This document shows positions 33,224 through 45,232 of a stretch of DNA of 64,000 nt, piece by piece (the first letter of the stretch is position 1; the number at the start of each line of letters is the position of its first letter). The stretch comes from Owenia fusiformis. Lineage: Eukaryota; Annelida; Polychaeta; Sabellida; Oweniidae. The notes under the pieces are model-generated. The model saw only the letters and a program-made list of their open reading frames with translations, made no database searches and was not told the DNA's origin. Where the stretch lies: contig CAIIXF020000011.1 in assembly GCA_903813345.2 (NCBI GenBank), forward strand, positions 4,924,571-4,988,570. The letters are read 5' to 3'. A program made the position numbers and the translations under genes.

Positions 33224-33564
33224 CTAAAGTATAAGATATTCCTTTAGAAAATACAATGGGTGTCTCATCTTTCTTTGCACTGGGGGTCACATATAAAGCT
33301 ACAGGCTTTACACTGCCAAACAGCTGATTGTCCACCTAAAGTATAAGATATTCCTTTAGAAAATACAATGGGTGTCTCATCTTTCTTTACACTGGGGGTC
33401 ACAAATAAAGCTACAGGCTTCACACTGCCAAACAGCTGGTTGGTTGTCCACCTAAAGTATAAGATATTCCTTTAGAATATACAATGGGTGTGTCATCTTT
33501 CTTTGCACCGGGGGGTCACAAATAAAGCAACAGGCTTTACACTGCCAAACAGCTGGTTGTCAAC
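33224..33564 (-). repeat. Three partial tandem copies of exon e20
   Basis: Further exon-like starts at 33335, 33451 and 33564 each repeat the VDNQL codons and about 70 coding bases, then about 42 bp ending in a new TTTAG acceptor. Spacing is 112-116 bp. The outermost acceptor has a different flank (CATATAG), so it may be the ancestral exon start. All four acceptors are phase 0. Confidence 0.87.
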
Positions 33565-33842
33565 CTATATGAAAACACCATATTATTTTTATTGAATTTT
33601 GTTACAAAACAAGTTGCTCCAAGTTGCCAACTCTCTTCTCTATATGCAACTGTACATAGAGGTGTCCACTTGGAGCAATTATTTGAAAGGTACTGTAGCT
33701 TACTTTTGACTCTATTCAGTAAATTAAATGAACTAAATAATTCTGAAATTTCAAAGCAGAATATGCAAAATTGACAAAGCAAATTAACTTTGGTCCTGTT
33801 TTTGGACTCCCTGTATATTTAGCTACATTCATTATGACATAC

Positions 33843-33992
33843 CTGTACATTATTGATGCTAATATCGAAGATCTGTCCAGTGAAGTTGGAAGAATAGTCA
33901 AAATAGATCTGTTGAAGGCTTATATACAGGAGTTCCTCTGCAAAATGGTTCACAAGGGAAAGTCCAATACCCCCTGCTAGCTGGATGGATAC
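33843..33992 (-). CDS. VPS13D: VPS13D exon e19
   Basis: Encodes VSIQLAGGIGLSLVNHFAEE and LLYISLQQIYFDYSSN, ending INNVQ. GGIGLSLxNxxxEELxYxSL is the classic VPS13 C-terminal beta motif. Acceptor TGTAG, donor GTATGT. Phase 0 at both ends. Confidence 0.95.
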
Positions 33993-34578
33993 CTACAGTA
34001 GTTCAGAAAATTTTGAATATTTAAAGCATTTAGACGTTATAATTCAGTACACAGCCAATATAATTCAGCGCTGTTACGGCATTGAAAACATTCGGCGCTG
34101 TTCCGGCACCGTTTCGGCAATGGTCCAGCGCCGAAACCTGTCTACAGCAAAATTTAGCACTGGACTAATCAGTCCATTTGGTGCCATTACGGCACCAAAA
34201 TTTGGCATCGAAACGGTGTTGAAATTACATGTAGATTGCATTTTGGGGGAGTATAGGATGCTAGGAATTGATGATGTCATGTACATGTATACTCTTAATG
34301 TTCATTTTCTTTCTGCACTCTAAATTTGCTTTGGTCACCACCAATAATATGGCCCATGTTCTGATATGAATCTTTATATACAGGGTGGGCCAAAAAATGC
34401 ACATATTTTTTCATCTCGATATAATGTTTTCAAAAATGCATGGTTTTCAATAAATTTTCGCAGGATATACAGGAATACATTTTGCAACTGAAATCTGCAT
34501 TTTCAAAAAAAGTTATGTGGATAAAAAATGTTAACATTTTTTTCACCCCATCCTGTTGTTTTAAAAACACATACTTAC

Positions 34579-34692
34579 ATCTAGGTTTGACTGTTTTTCT
34601 TGTGGATTGGCCTCATGGCTGGGTTTGTTTGGCTGGTTAACCATAATCCAATCCTGCATGGAGGGTGACGTTGGGATCTTGCTACTCAATTT
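34579..34692 (-). CDS. VPS13D: VPS13D exon e18 (flexible linker)
   Basis: Encodes a low-complexity polar linker starting KLSSKIPTSPSMQDW and ending KQSNLD. No conserved motif is visible, but the splice sites (TTGCAG and GTAAGT) are good, both ends are phase 0, and it fills the variable linker between ITD and the GGIGLSL block. Confidence 0.75.
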
Positions 34693-34937
34693 CTGCAATG
34701 TATAACAAATTTTATGAATCAACAATTTACATTTTTTGCCTTGTTCAGGGTACTGTCCTGTTTAGAAGCAATAAAACTACATGTGTATTTGAAGGCGCCG
34801 AATGAACAAACAAAAAATTGAAATCCTGAAACAATAATCAAAAGAAAACAAAACTACAGCTAATTTTTAACATGAACTTTAAGGCAATTTTTAACATGGC
34901 CTATATATACAGCATTCAAGGGTTTATAGGTAACTAC

Positions 34938-35177
34938 CTGCTGTGTGACATCAGTGATTTGAAGCACTCTGGTTGGTCCATCCATAAGTACTCTGACTGG
35001 TAGGAAACCAGAGCCAGGACGAAGCTTCTGGAATAGCACGTTCATATGGGTAGGTACCTCCTTCGCTGTCAGTGATCCAGACATTGGGCCGACTACTACA
35101 GTGGCGCCCACTCTCATGGTATCCACACATTGAACACACAAATGTCCTGTCTTAGTAAATAAAAGGCCTCTTTTCTC
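34938..35177 (-). CDS. VPS13D: VPS13D exon e17
   Basis: Encodes EKRGLLFTKTGHLCVQCVDT, then MRVGATVVVGP and FQKLRPGSGFLPVRVLMDGP followed by TRVLQITDV. RPGSGxLxVRVxxDGPTRxLQITD is a near-invariant VPS13D block. Acceptor TTCCAG, donor GTAGTT. Phase 0 at both ends. Confidence 0.95.
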
Positions 35178-37134
35178 CTGGAAAAATAAATTGAATGTGT
35201 CTTTAATTGTAAATCATAGCGCATTACAGTAATGCATACCATATACATGCAGGGATTTCATTAGCAGCAGGCAACAGGCAATTTTAACCAATTGTTTTCA
35301 CAAAATCACCTGTTGTTTTTAGGAACTTTTCAATTTTTCCATGTTAAATTTATGATTTTCATTAATTTTGCCTGTTGTTTTCATTTATTTAGCCTGTTGA
35401 GAGGAATTGTAATGAGACCCCTGTACATGTACATTATTACTCAACCTTTTTGACTTTACCAAGTATAATGCACTGTGCCAAAGGGAAAGGACTTATGTTG
35501 TTTAAAATAACACAGCAAGAAAAAGAAAACATCAAAGATGACATCAAACCCAACCCTAACTATCCCAAATCATAATCTAACATGAAAGGAAACAATGTCT
35601 AATATCCCCCTCCCCCATTTAAGTACCACTATCACAATCAGACTGCAACACCAAGGGACATTTCATTAATACTGAAATGATATCACTAGACAAACAGGTT
35701 GGAATTAACACATAATAATCAGCGATTAATTTTTTAGAATAACCATTAATAACCAGACACAGTCTGATCCTGACCTAATTATAACTTTTAAAGGCTAGAT
35801 ACACTGGCAACAGGCATGGCCTTCCGATAATCACTTTTTTCTTTACTGAATAACCCACCAACTGATTATCGTGACTGATTAAACTTCAAAGGGCTAATTA
35901 CAAGTGACACTGCTGGAATACAATCTCTTGTCTAAATAAAATGATCAACCTGTCTGTGATAAGAAGTATAAAGGAATTTAAAATGTATCTAATTTATTAT
36001 ACAATTAGACAGATTGGCTATTCTAATCCGTTATGAAAAGCCATTTGTTTTTTCCACTACAGGATGTTTCTACGGAAGTTAATTTGTTTATCTTAGTGTT
36101 TAGAGGCATTGTCCCTTGACGCTTTTATGAAATAAATGAACTTTGTGATGGACTACAATTGTATATTTTTACATTACATTATTTTCATTTTAGGTCTCTC
36201 TTATTACATGTAGTTGCATTGCAGAAGTCTAATGTTATTCTCTCCGTGTGCCGAAAGTAATTATACCCATAGCCAAGGGGTGGGGTGGTTCAAGGAGTGC
36301 GAATGAACAGAATTCGAATTGAATACAAAATAAATACGTAACATATAAATATATAAGTACATAATGTCTAGCCAAGTCTTCTTACATTTTCTGAACTTCA
36401 AATGCACCTTTTGACGTGTGGTAACAAAATACAAAATAAATACTTATGTTTCTCCAGCTTGTTTTTATATTAATTTGGCAATGAAACATGCATAAAGAGA
36501 TAACAAATTGTGCACTGTGCACAACCCGAATCCCCTCCCCGATCAGGTCGCGCGTTTACTGTGTATATAATAATGTACAAAACGTAATGTAATAAAGACA
36601 ATAATGCCCCCCCCCCCTATTGCAACATTTTGTCAATTAATAGTATTAGCTAGGAGCATCAACACACGTTTGGTTGAAATAATTCAAATCAAAGTTCAAA
36701 ATGAATAAAGATAATGAAGGTTCTGTTTGGCATTCGAGAACAAGAATTTGTCCAGTCAAAAATAGATTTCTAATATTTGATCTTGATTAGATGTATTTAT
36801 TGATCCTTGTTTTTAAAACTACAGATGGTTCACTCAATTCTGAAGTAAACAAAAAATAATCCTATACACGATTACTTGGTTCCCATGATACTGCCTATAA
36901 CCTATAATACTCATTTATCAAAACAAATATTAATTAATCCGTCCGTCTGATTACATTTTGTTCCCTGACTCAAACTAAGCAAACCCCGATTACAGTTCTT
37001 AATTCTTCACTTGAAACGATTTAGCCAACATGATACAATATGAAATTTGATTAATTATACATGTATAAAGATTATTGTTATCAAAACCCATAAATGCTCA
37101 CAATATAAATATAGTTTATTGAGGGCCAATAACA
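35178..37134. other. Intron 16, part next to e17
   Basis: A triplicated TTGCCTGTTGTTTT-like motif at 35270-35400, otherwise unique AT-rich sequence. No gene recognised. Confidence 0.5.
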
Positions 37135-37139
37135 GATAT

Positions 37140-39300
37140 CAGGGGCGTAGCCAGCTTTCAGTCAGGATGGAGTGCGATTGCCAAAAATATTTCGTTTTTC
37201 AGTCGGGGGGGGGGGGGGTGCGATTGTGACATAAACAGGGGGGTGCTATTATGACATAAACAAGCCAAAAATGATTTTTATATTGAATTTTAAAAAAACT
37301 GGATGCAAGTTCCTTCTAAAGTGAGCTAGAAGCTTTAAACAAGAACACAAAAGTGTACAACATGTCCCCACCAATGAAGAGACAAGATTTTAAAGACAGC
37401 AACCTTAAAATCTACCAAGCTTCCCAAAAATGTAACAATCAGGTGTTATATTTCATACCACAAAACATACCTAAAAATTATAGACAAGATTTTAGGACGG
37501 AAAATCCAAAATGGCTGCCTTGACATTTATCCAGAACGCCAAAAAACTAATCAGATCTAGATTTTCATACTAAGAATCATCCCTGAAAATTTGAAATTGA
37601 TCGACCAAACAGTTCAGCTGAAAATGCGCAGACAAGACTTTACAGACAAGATTTTAAGACGGAAAATCCAAAATGGCTGCCTTGACATTTACGCAGAACG
37701 CCAAAAAACTAATCAGATCTAGATTTTCATACTAAGAATCATCCCTGAAAATGTGAAATTGATCTACCAAACGGTTCAGCTGAAAACGCGCAGACAAGAC
37801 TTTACAGACAAGATTTTAGGACAGAAAATCCAAAATGGCTGCCTTGACATTTACCCAGAACGCCAAAAACCTAATCAGATCTAGATTTTCATACTAAGAA
37901 TCATCCCTGAAAATGTGAAATTGATCTACCAAACGGTTCAGCTGAAAACGCGAAGACAAGACTTTACAGACAAGATTTTAGGACGGAAAATCCAAAATGG
38001 CTGCCTTGACTGAATATTCAGAACACCAAAAAACTAATCAGATCTAGATTTTCATACTAAAAATCATCCCTGAAAATTTGAAATTGATCGACCAAACAGT
38101 TCAGCTGAAAACGCGCAGACAAGACTTTACAGACAAGATTTTAGGACGGAAAATCCAAAATGGCTGCCTTGACATTTATCTAGAATGCCAAAAAACTAAT
38201 CAGATCTAGATTTTCATACTAAGAATCATCCCTGAAAATGTGAAATTGATCTACCAAACTGTTCAGCTGAAAATGCGCAGACAAGACTTTACAGACAGGA
38301 TTTTAGGACGGAAAATCCAAAATGGCTGCCTTGACATTTACCCAGAACGCCAAAAACCTAATCAGATCTAGATTTTCATACTAAGAATCATCCCTGAAAA
38401 TGTGAAATTGATCTACCAAACGGTTCAGCTGAAAACGCGCAGACAAGACTTTACAGACAAGATTTTAAGACGGAAAATCCAAAATGGCTGCCTTGACATT
38501 TACCCAGAACGCCAAAAAACTAATCAGATCTAGATTTTCATACTAAGAATCATCCCTGAAAATGTGAAATTGATCTACCAAACTGTTCAGCTGAAAATGC
38601 GCAGACAAGACTTTACAGACAAGATTTTAGGATGGAAAATCCAAAATGGCTGCCTTGACATTTACCCAGAACGCCAAAAACCTAATCAGATCTAGATTTT
38701 CATACTAAGAATCATCCCTGAAAATGTGAAATTGATCTACCAAACGGTTCAGCTGAAAACGCGCAGACAAGACTTTACAGATAAGATTTGAGGACAGAAA
38801 AATCCAAAATGGCCGACAACAAAAAAGTGATTATGAGTTTTTGCTGATTTCCTTTTACAAAATTGTCACATATAACCACTGTTAACAATAACATAGGCTT
38901 TTACAACAAAGTACACCTGAAATTATTTATAAAGCTACAAAATATTTAAAGTATGAAAACTCAAAAACACCATTCAATATGACACAAAGTATTATCGCGC
39001 GCTAACTTTTCTTAAGATATTCAAAATGGCTGACATGACTGAGCTAACAGGTCCAAAACCTAATCAGATGTAGAATGAAGTGAGCTGAACAAGATATTAA
39101 CGTTTTAAAAGCAACTGTGAAGCTGTTTTTCTTTAAGTTTGCAGACAAGGATTTTAGCATTTGACTTCAAAATGGCCGACAGGAAGTAGATATAGAGTTA
39201 AAAAATTTTCATCCACATCTGTATGTACTCATTAGTTACCCCTGAAAATTTGAAGGTGATATCTGTAGCGGTTTAGGACGTACGGACGTACGGACGGACG

Positions 39301-39331
<31 letters not shown>

Positions 39332-39457
39332 GGACGGACGGACGCGCCTAGGCCGACAATATGGCCCCACACTATGTGGTGGGGACATAATAAAAAGCAT
39401 TTAAAAGCTCTTTATTGGTTTTCGCAACCCCCCCCCTCCTCCTTGGCTACGCCTATG
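37140..39457. mobile_element. hAT-like element with 5-bp TSD enclosing a satellite-cored insertion
   Basis: Ends CAGGGGCGTAGCCAGC (37140) and GGCTACGCCTATG (39457), flanked by GATAT on both sides (37135-37139 and 39458-39462). CAGNGGCGTAGCC is a familiar hAT-type terminus. No transposase frame remains; most of the interior is the nested element at 37363-39387. Confidence 0.75.
37363..39387. mobile_element. Satellite-cored element with TGTCCCCACCA inverted ends
   Basis: TGTCCCCACCA at 37363-37373 is exactly inverted at 39377-39387. The interior is eight tandem units of about 162 bp (AAAATGGCTGCCTTGACATT marks each, near 37508, 37671, 37833 and on to 38645), then a diverged part and a GGAC/GACA run at 39285-39345. 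Left end, roughly 160-bp core, tetranucleotide run and right end is the plan of the bivalve pearl/BIV160-type elements. Confidence 0.8.
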
Positions 39458-39462
39458 GATAT

Positions 39463-40970
39463 TTAGAAAGTTTCAAATAAATAACTCAGCAACCAACCAC
39501 GCAAGTAACCAACCAAGCAACCAAGCAAACGACCATCCAAGCAAGCAGGAAACTAAACAAGTAAAAAAGCAAACCATGCCACTTACATATAAAGCAAGCG
39601 AACAACCGACAAACCAACCAAGCAAGTAGCTAATTAAACTCTAATGCAAGAAACCAAGGAAGCAGCAAAGCAACAAAGAAAGAATGTTAGCAAGTAAACG
39701 GCCAATCAAGCAATCAATCGTGCTAATAAACAAGCAAACAAACAATCTACCATCCAAGCAACTAATTAACATAATTCAATAAGATTAAAATTTAACCTTG
39801 CGCACATTTGCTCTACGGTAATAATGAGTAATATAGAACTATCATATTGATTGCACTTATTAAACACAGAAATGAAACACATTGGAGCATAGTTAAATAA
39901 TTGGGGATGGGAGGGGGTAGTGAACACACGGGATACTGAATTCTTCCTCTTAAACTTAAAGTTCAGTGCTTGAATGAAGGCTTCCCTTTAACAGATTTAG
40001 GGAGTTTCTCTACTAGTTTCACTGAGATTGAAGTTTTTCAATTGCCTTTGTTATAACATCTTATTTCAATACACTGGATATTATGAAAAAGTATTGATGT
40101 GTATTTCTTATTCCCGACAATCGAATTTCATATCAAACATTTTAATTATAGTTTTACAGTGGTATCACAACGTTATTGCTTCAATAAATGTGACACATTT
40201 ACCAGATTTTAGATTGGACTTTCTACACGATGATAAAATATTTTCTTGGTGATATTCTTTAATTACTACTAATTAGTATAAACTATTGATTAAATTGCAG
40301 AAATCTGCTGCATGATAATTGCTAATGAAAAATCTCGAATCATGGTAATTGAAGTTGGACAGCTAAATAAAATCTAACATTAAATGAAATGAAATGTGTT
40401 TCTTTTATTTTTTGTTTGGTTGATAATGAATTAAAAAATGATGTTTGAATAAAAAATTCAATTTCGCAAAAATTCATATTCTTTAGCTAGACAAAGGCTA
40501 TAGTTTGTTTATTCAAAGGATAATAATTGGAAGCGCTAGACGCATAAATGGCAGACGGTTCTTAATTGCTAATGAAAACAAAGCGATAATCAGTTGGGTG
40601 AATAATCACTTGACATAATAATCAGTTGGAATTTTTGCCATTGGCTACACATTAATAAGAATTGATTATTGTAATAACCAGTGAAAACACTGGTTATTGT
40701 TGATTAATAAGTCTCGATAATAAGCGATAATCAGCAATAATAGTCTTGATAATAGGTTTTAACCAGATAATAATCATTTATTCACTGATTATTTGTGATT
40801 AAAATTGTTTATATTTGGTCACTTCACCCAGTGTATTTCATATACATAATCTAAAAATTAGCGAATGTACATGTGCTGCATTTGATCAAAGTATATATGA
40901 ACCGCCGGCTCAGGTGACATATATATATATTACATTTGTACTTCAAAGCACGTCCCATATTCTTACTTAC
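39463..40970. other. Intron 16, part next to e16
   Basis: A degenerate CAAG/AACC tetranucleotide tract at 39490-39760, then AT-rich unique sequence with TAATAAT/GATAATCAG clusters near 40580-40790. No gene. Confidence 0.55.
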
Positions 40971-41195
40971 ATCAAATTGCCATCGCTGCATTGTTTGTCG
41001 TCTTGCGTCAGATTTTTTCAAAGTTAGAGGGACGTAACTTGTCGGCTGAATTCCTAGGGTTGACATATCAAGGACGTATTTTGCATCATGGTTTGAAAGT
41101 GAGGCTCTACGTGGATCTCTGGGGGGTGAGGAACCTTCATGGAAAAGCAGACCATCTGCTGTCATACGCCAGAGCTGACATCTATTGCCTGGTTC
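40971..41195 (-). CDS. VPS13D: VPS13D exon e16
   Basis: Encodes EPGNRCQLWRMTADGLLFHE, then GSSPPRDPRRA and YVLDMSTLG, ending in TMQRWQFD. The EPGxRxQLWRMT start is highly conserved; it is a ricin-like or beta module that closes the VAB-proximal region. Acceptor TTCAG, donor GTAAGT. Phase 0 at both ends. Confidence 0.94.
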
Positions 41196-41289
41196 CTGAA
41201 CAAATTGTATTTTTGTTTTAGTACCATGAAATATTTATAGGAAATTTTCTGGCAAACTACTCAAACTGTATTAAAATCTTTCAATCAGA

Positions 41290-41522
41290 TAAAAAAATGT
41301 ATGATGATAAGTCATTCTATTTAGTGGTAGCATAGATTTTCTATTCAGTGATAACTTAGATTTTCTATTCAGTGGTAACATAGATTTTCTATTCAGTGAT
41401 AACTTAGATTTTCTATTCAGTGGTTACTTAGATTTTCTATTCACTGATAACATACATTTTCTATTCAGTGGTAACATAGATTTTCTATTCAGTGGTAACA
41501 TAGATTTTCTATTCAGTGTTAA
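41290..41522 (-). repeat. About 25-bp minisatellite beside the e15 donor
   Basis: Repeats of TTCTATTCAGTGGTAACATA spaced about 25-26 bp, roughly nine copies with alternating GGTAACATA and GATAACTTA variants. The array starts within ten bases of the e15 donor but contains no exon sequence. Confidence 0.85.
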
Positions 41523-41527
41523 CTTAC

Positions 41528-41606
41528 CTTTTTTCTGAGGATTACATTGCCATCGACAACATCTAACACCAAATCCCTGGCATCGTTAGACACTGAAGCT
41601 CCAGAT
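41528..41606 (-). CDS. VPS13D: VPS13D exon e15
   Basis: Encodes SGASVSNDARDLVLDVVDGN and VILRKK. Matches the ELVLDV-VILKKK block in human VPS13D. Acceptor CCTAG, donor GTAAGT. Phase 2 in, 0 out. A 25-bp minisatellite begins a few bases into the following intron. Confidence 0.88.
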
Positions 41607-42097
41607 CTAGGAAACAGATGAGATTTAATTAATAGTCTCATTACAATTATAATACAAAGACTGTGTAACATGTAAACAGACTTTATCGACACCCGTAACT
41701 GGATTGCAGACCAGAGATGGTGCATTAATATACAATAATAGATTTTTGTTATAAATTAACATGGGTGAGGATGGAATCTATACTTTCACAAATTTGATAT
41801 TTAGAGGTATCTGGTAGTTTTGAAGAAGGATATGGCTTTCACTAAAACCATAAAGTATGTGCCAAAGGGAAAATACTAAAAGTGTTACAAAAAGAGCAAG
41901 AAAATTAAACCCTCCAAAAGTACAAGTAATCACAGGGAAAAGACTATGATTATTAGCCTTTCAAGAAATATTTTGACTTCACCACGTCGATTTCCATATC
42001 CCCACTTGAGTAAGTTGGATAAAACCTATATCCTTCAACTCTCATTGGGATACTGAACTACAGGTAAACTGAAAATTGTTATAGCAAATAATACTAC
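41607..42097. other. Intron 14
   Basis: Unique AT-rich sequence; nothing recognised. Confidence 0.5.
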
Positions 42098-42251
42098 CTA
42101 TGTGTCTGTATGAAAGCTATATATATGAGGTTCTCATACTGCAACGTCTCGCCTTCTCGGAGTGATGTTAAGTTATAGGTGGCGCCAGTGCCTCCCTGCA
42201 CATTAAGCGTGATGTGGGGCTGCAGCAGGGGGTCATCCCAGTAGTATGGCA
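42098..42251 (-). CDS. VPS13D: VPS13D exon e14
   Basis: Encodes PYYWDDPLLQPHITLNVQGG, then TGATYNLTSLREGETLQYENLIYIAF. Tyr-x-Trp-Asp-x-Pro is the conserved VPS13 turn. Acceptor TATCAG, donor GTAGTA. Phase 1 in, 2 out. Confidence 0.92.
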
Positions 42252-42364
42252 CTGATAAATAAAATAGATGTTGTTATTATTCTATTATGTGTAACATATA
42301 TTTCTAACATTTTAATTCTTTAAAATATAGTGATCAGGATAAAATTTTCAATATCTGATTCAAT

Positions 42365-43590
42365 CACTGGCGGATCCAAGGCCTTTTGGGCATAATTTGG
42401 CCTTCTTGGGCCTTTATTAGGCTAAATGCTTCCTAGTCAACTCGTACCCAAGACAATTCGTACCCAAGACAACTTGTACCCAAGACAACTCGTACCCAAG
42501 TCAACTGGTACCCAAGACAACTCGTACCCACATTTATTTTCTGTATTATGGGTGCATATAAGAAAACAAATTGAATCTGTGTCAAAATGTTTAATGTTAT
42601 AATGTGCCTCAATATTTTTTCTGAATTTAGAAGACATTTTTTCTTAATGGATTAAGCAAAGCATTTTGTTTTAACTTGGATTACCTTTGAAGTGCTTTGA
42701 AGGGCTTGTTCTCATCTTTTTTTGTAATACATATATATAAATGAATATAATTAAAACAGTAACTTTTCAACAAATGAATCAAACAATTAATTTAGCTTAT
42801 GCATTCAGAGGAAATTAATAAGGGAACTTTAATCTGTTAATTTCTTTTCCATTTTGAACTTAATTGGATTATATTTGAACACATGCATGCAAAGTGTATT
42901 ATATCATGTATGAATAAGTATCAAAATAATATTTGATATTCATATTATTTAGAATATTTTTTATTGCTTAATTTTATGAAGGTGACTTCTTAGAATTATC
43001 ATTCTTTAATCTGATAATATGAAATCCTAAATAGATTATCTGTTTAATAAGAAATAGGCGCAAGTTTTGAAAATCTTTATATTTTTGATAATACCATATT
43101 TCAAGATGAATTAGATCTGATACTTGTTCCAAACACTCATTAACATACAAAAATACCACTAATATTGTGAACAATGATTATGAATATGTGGAATAAACAT
43201 AAATCTCTTCCCTCGAACATCTGAATCTGTGACCAATATATTTGGGCACAAATTTCAATCAATTTCTTCCAAAAACTCTTCTACATACTTCAAACTATTC
43301 TGAACTGTATGTAACCGTTATAATATGTATATCTATACCCATTCCCAGCCCAACACTTGATTCAAAACAAAAAATATACTTGGGTACGAGTTGTCTTGGG
43401 TACGAGTTGTCTTGGGTACGAGTTGTCTTGGGTATGACTTGACTTGGGTACGAGTTGTCTTGGGTACGAGTTGACCAGTTACCGGCTAAATTATCAAAAA
43501 TGTACCTTAAATTCTCAAAATTTGGGTCCACTTCTTAGTTTTAGGGGCCCAAAACTTTTTCCCCCTTGTTAGTTTCTGGATCCGCCAGTG
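42365..43590. mobile_element. Foldback-like element with CACTGGCGGATCCA ends and 17-bp repeat arms
   Basis: The 14-bp perfect ends are CACTGGCGGATCCA (42365) and TGGATCCGCCAGTG (43577-43590). Further in, six-unit arrays of CGTACCCAAGACAACT (42437-42535) and of the complement (43378-43475) face each other across about 840 bp of AT-rich DNA. No transposase frame. A decayed relative with the same ends is at 55950. Confidence 0.82.
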
Positions 43591-43777
43591 TAAACTTAAT
43601 GTACTAGCTATTTTTATATTTCTTGAGTTAACGTTAAAAGATAAAAATTCACACTCTGTATATATTTAACCTTTCAGTACCTAAACACTGTCATTTAATG
43701 GATGGGTTTGCATTGGGTCTCTTGCCTTCAATAATTTACCTCTTGTAGATGTTATACAAGACAATGGGGTTAAGCAT

Positions 43778-44009
43778 CCTCCGATCAAAGGGCTTCAAAA
43801 TCCAGAATGCTTCTTTCATTTTACGCCCTGCAATAAGCAGTTACCGTTTCCCCGATTACGAACTCGCAATTTGATTCGCTAGCAATCATGTACACATCAT
43901 CGGCGCATGATTAGATCACTTGATTCCGTTTTATCAGGCGCTTCCAAATTGGTTATAGCAGGAGGAAAGAAGGAGATAGAGATTCTGGACACCTGCTTAG
44001 GGAGATGGG
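43778..44009. repeat. Dispersed repeat with CATCCTCC ends, copy 1
   Basis: Shares CATCCTCCGATC, GGGCTTCAAAATCCAGAAT, CGCTTCCAAATTGGTTATAG and the end CCTGCTTAGGGAGATG with 56861-57102. The copy at 56861 ends GCTTAGGAGGATG, so the ends form a short inverted repeat. Confidence 0.8.
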
Positions 44010-44041
44010 GGTAAAGGGTTGAATAAGAAATCTTGACTCAC

Positions 44042-44114
44042 CTGATGACATTGGTTTGATCATAGTTCTCAGAGTATCCTCTCCAATATTTGTCTGGTAG
44101 TATGTGATTGCAAC
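44042..44114 (-). CDS. VPS13D: VPS13D exon e13
   Basis: Small 73-bp exon encoding VAITYYQTNIGEDTLRTMIK and PMSS. The KPMSS followed by YYWDDP in e14 matches the human KPMTS and YAWDEP order. Acceptor TAAAG, donor GTGAGT. Phase 0 in, 1 out. Confidence 0.88.
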
Positions 44115-44559
44115 CTTTAAAACAGATATTACATTTCAATACTTAGGACACAGAAGTTGAAGGTGTATCTGTTTAATTTTTGCAATTTTGCATATCTCTG
44201 TAGCAATACTGTAAATGACATTAAAGTCGGATGATTTGTCAATTACAAATTATTCAAATCAAATACTAAAAATACAACCTTTTGGTAGTCTCACATGATA
44301 AAAAAATTATGACATAAAGCCGATTCTCCAAAAAGAGGCAAAAATAAAAGCAGGTGGAAACTACTAGTATGAAACACAATATATAGATGTGAGAATATTT
44401 TTTCAACCGAATGGTACTTTGCATTTGTCTGAAAATTATTGATGGAATGATTGACAGATAAATTGATGACTGACAACCTGGAAAGACAGGTAACTTTATT
44501 AGGTCCAGGGAACTGGGCATGTAAGGCATGGCTGCAATGCTGGTGTGGAAAAGCCAGTG

Positions 44560-44634
44560 GGTCCTATAGCTCAGTGGTTAGAGCAATCCCCCGGCAAGCG
44601 AGGGGTTGTGGGTTCGATCCCCACTGGGGTGGAC
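44560..44634 (+). ncRNA. tRNA-like pol III head (SINE or tRNA pseudogene)
   Basis: TAGCTCAGTGGTTAGAGC fits box A and a D arm; GTGGGTTCGATCCCCAC is a perfect T arm with box B. The anticodon arm is wrong (CCCC and GGGG around a ten-base loop) and the acceptor halves GTCC and GGAC are out of register by three bases. It is therefore not a working tRNA; a tRNA-derived SINE head is likelier. It lies in intron 12. Confidence 0.7.
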
Positions 44635-44688
44635 TGACTTTTTCACATTAGCCCTTAGCACAGGATTTCATTAACTAAAACTTAGTAC

Positions 44689-44812
44689 CTGTGAGAAGTT
44701 ATCTATTCTGATTGGTGGAGGCATCTGATCAGCGTCAGTGAACACAACAAAAAAGGTGGCGCCATGCAGCACTATATCAACTCGCAGAAACGTACAAACA
44801 TTGTGCTCTCCC
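44689..44812 (-). CDS. VPS13D: VPS13D exon e12
   Basis: Encodes CTFLRVDIVLHGATFFVVFT, then DADQMPPPIRIDNFSQ. The GATxxVxFxDxDQxPPPxRIDNFS signature is diagnostic of the last VAB module in VPS13D. Acceptor TTTCAG, donor GTACTA. Phase 2 in, 0 out. Confidence 0.95.
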
Positions 44813-45232
44813 CTGAAATAGAAATGATTATCATCATTATCATTCCTTAAAGTGGGCAAAATTACAAGCAACATGTACAATTCACCTACCAATCTATTCT
44901 TTACAATCTCAAATACAATATCTAAGATTCATGATGTGTTAAAAATTGATGAAGTTTTAATGGATTCAAAGTGCAAAAATGGGTGAAAAATGTTTGAATT
45001 CTCCCAAAATAATACATTATTGTAGAAATCTTTAGTATTCCTGAAATAAAGTGTGCACTTTGGGGATTTTTAGCAAATAGACATGAAAAGGAATGACATA
45101 AGCCAGAAATATTCGAAAATTTATACAATTTTTTGTTAGGCTGCTTGCTAGATCTGATTCTCTCTTTAATTGCTATAATTACTTTGCTATCTAATATTCA
45201 ACCTTTTATCAATTTCTTAATTTCATACATAC

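Noticed and set aside
44560-44634. Functional tRNA gene
   Set aside because: No seven-base anticodon loop and the acceptor stem does not pair in register.
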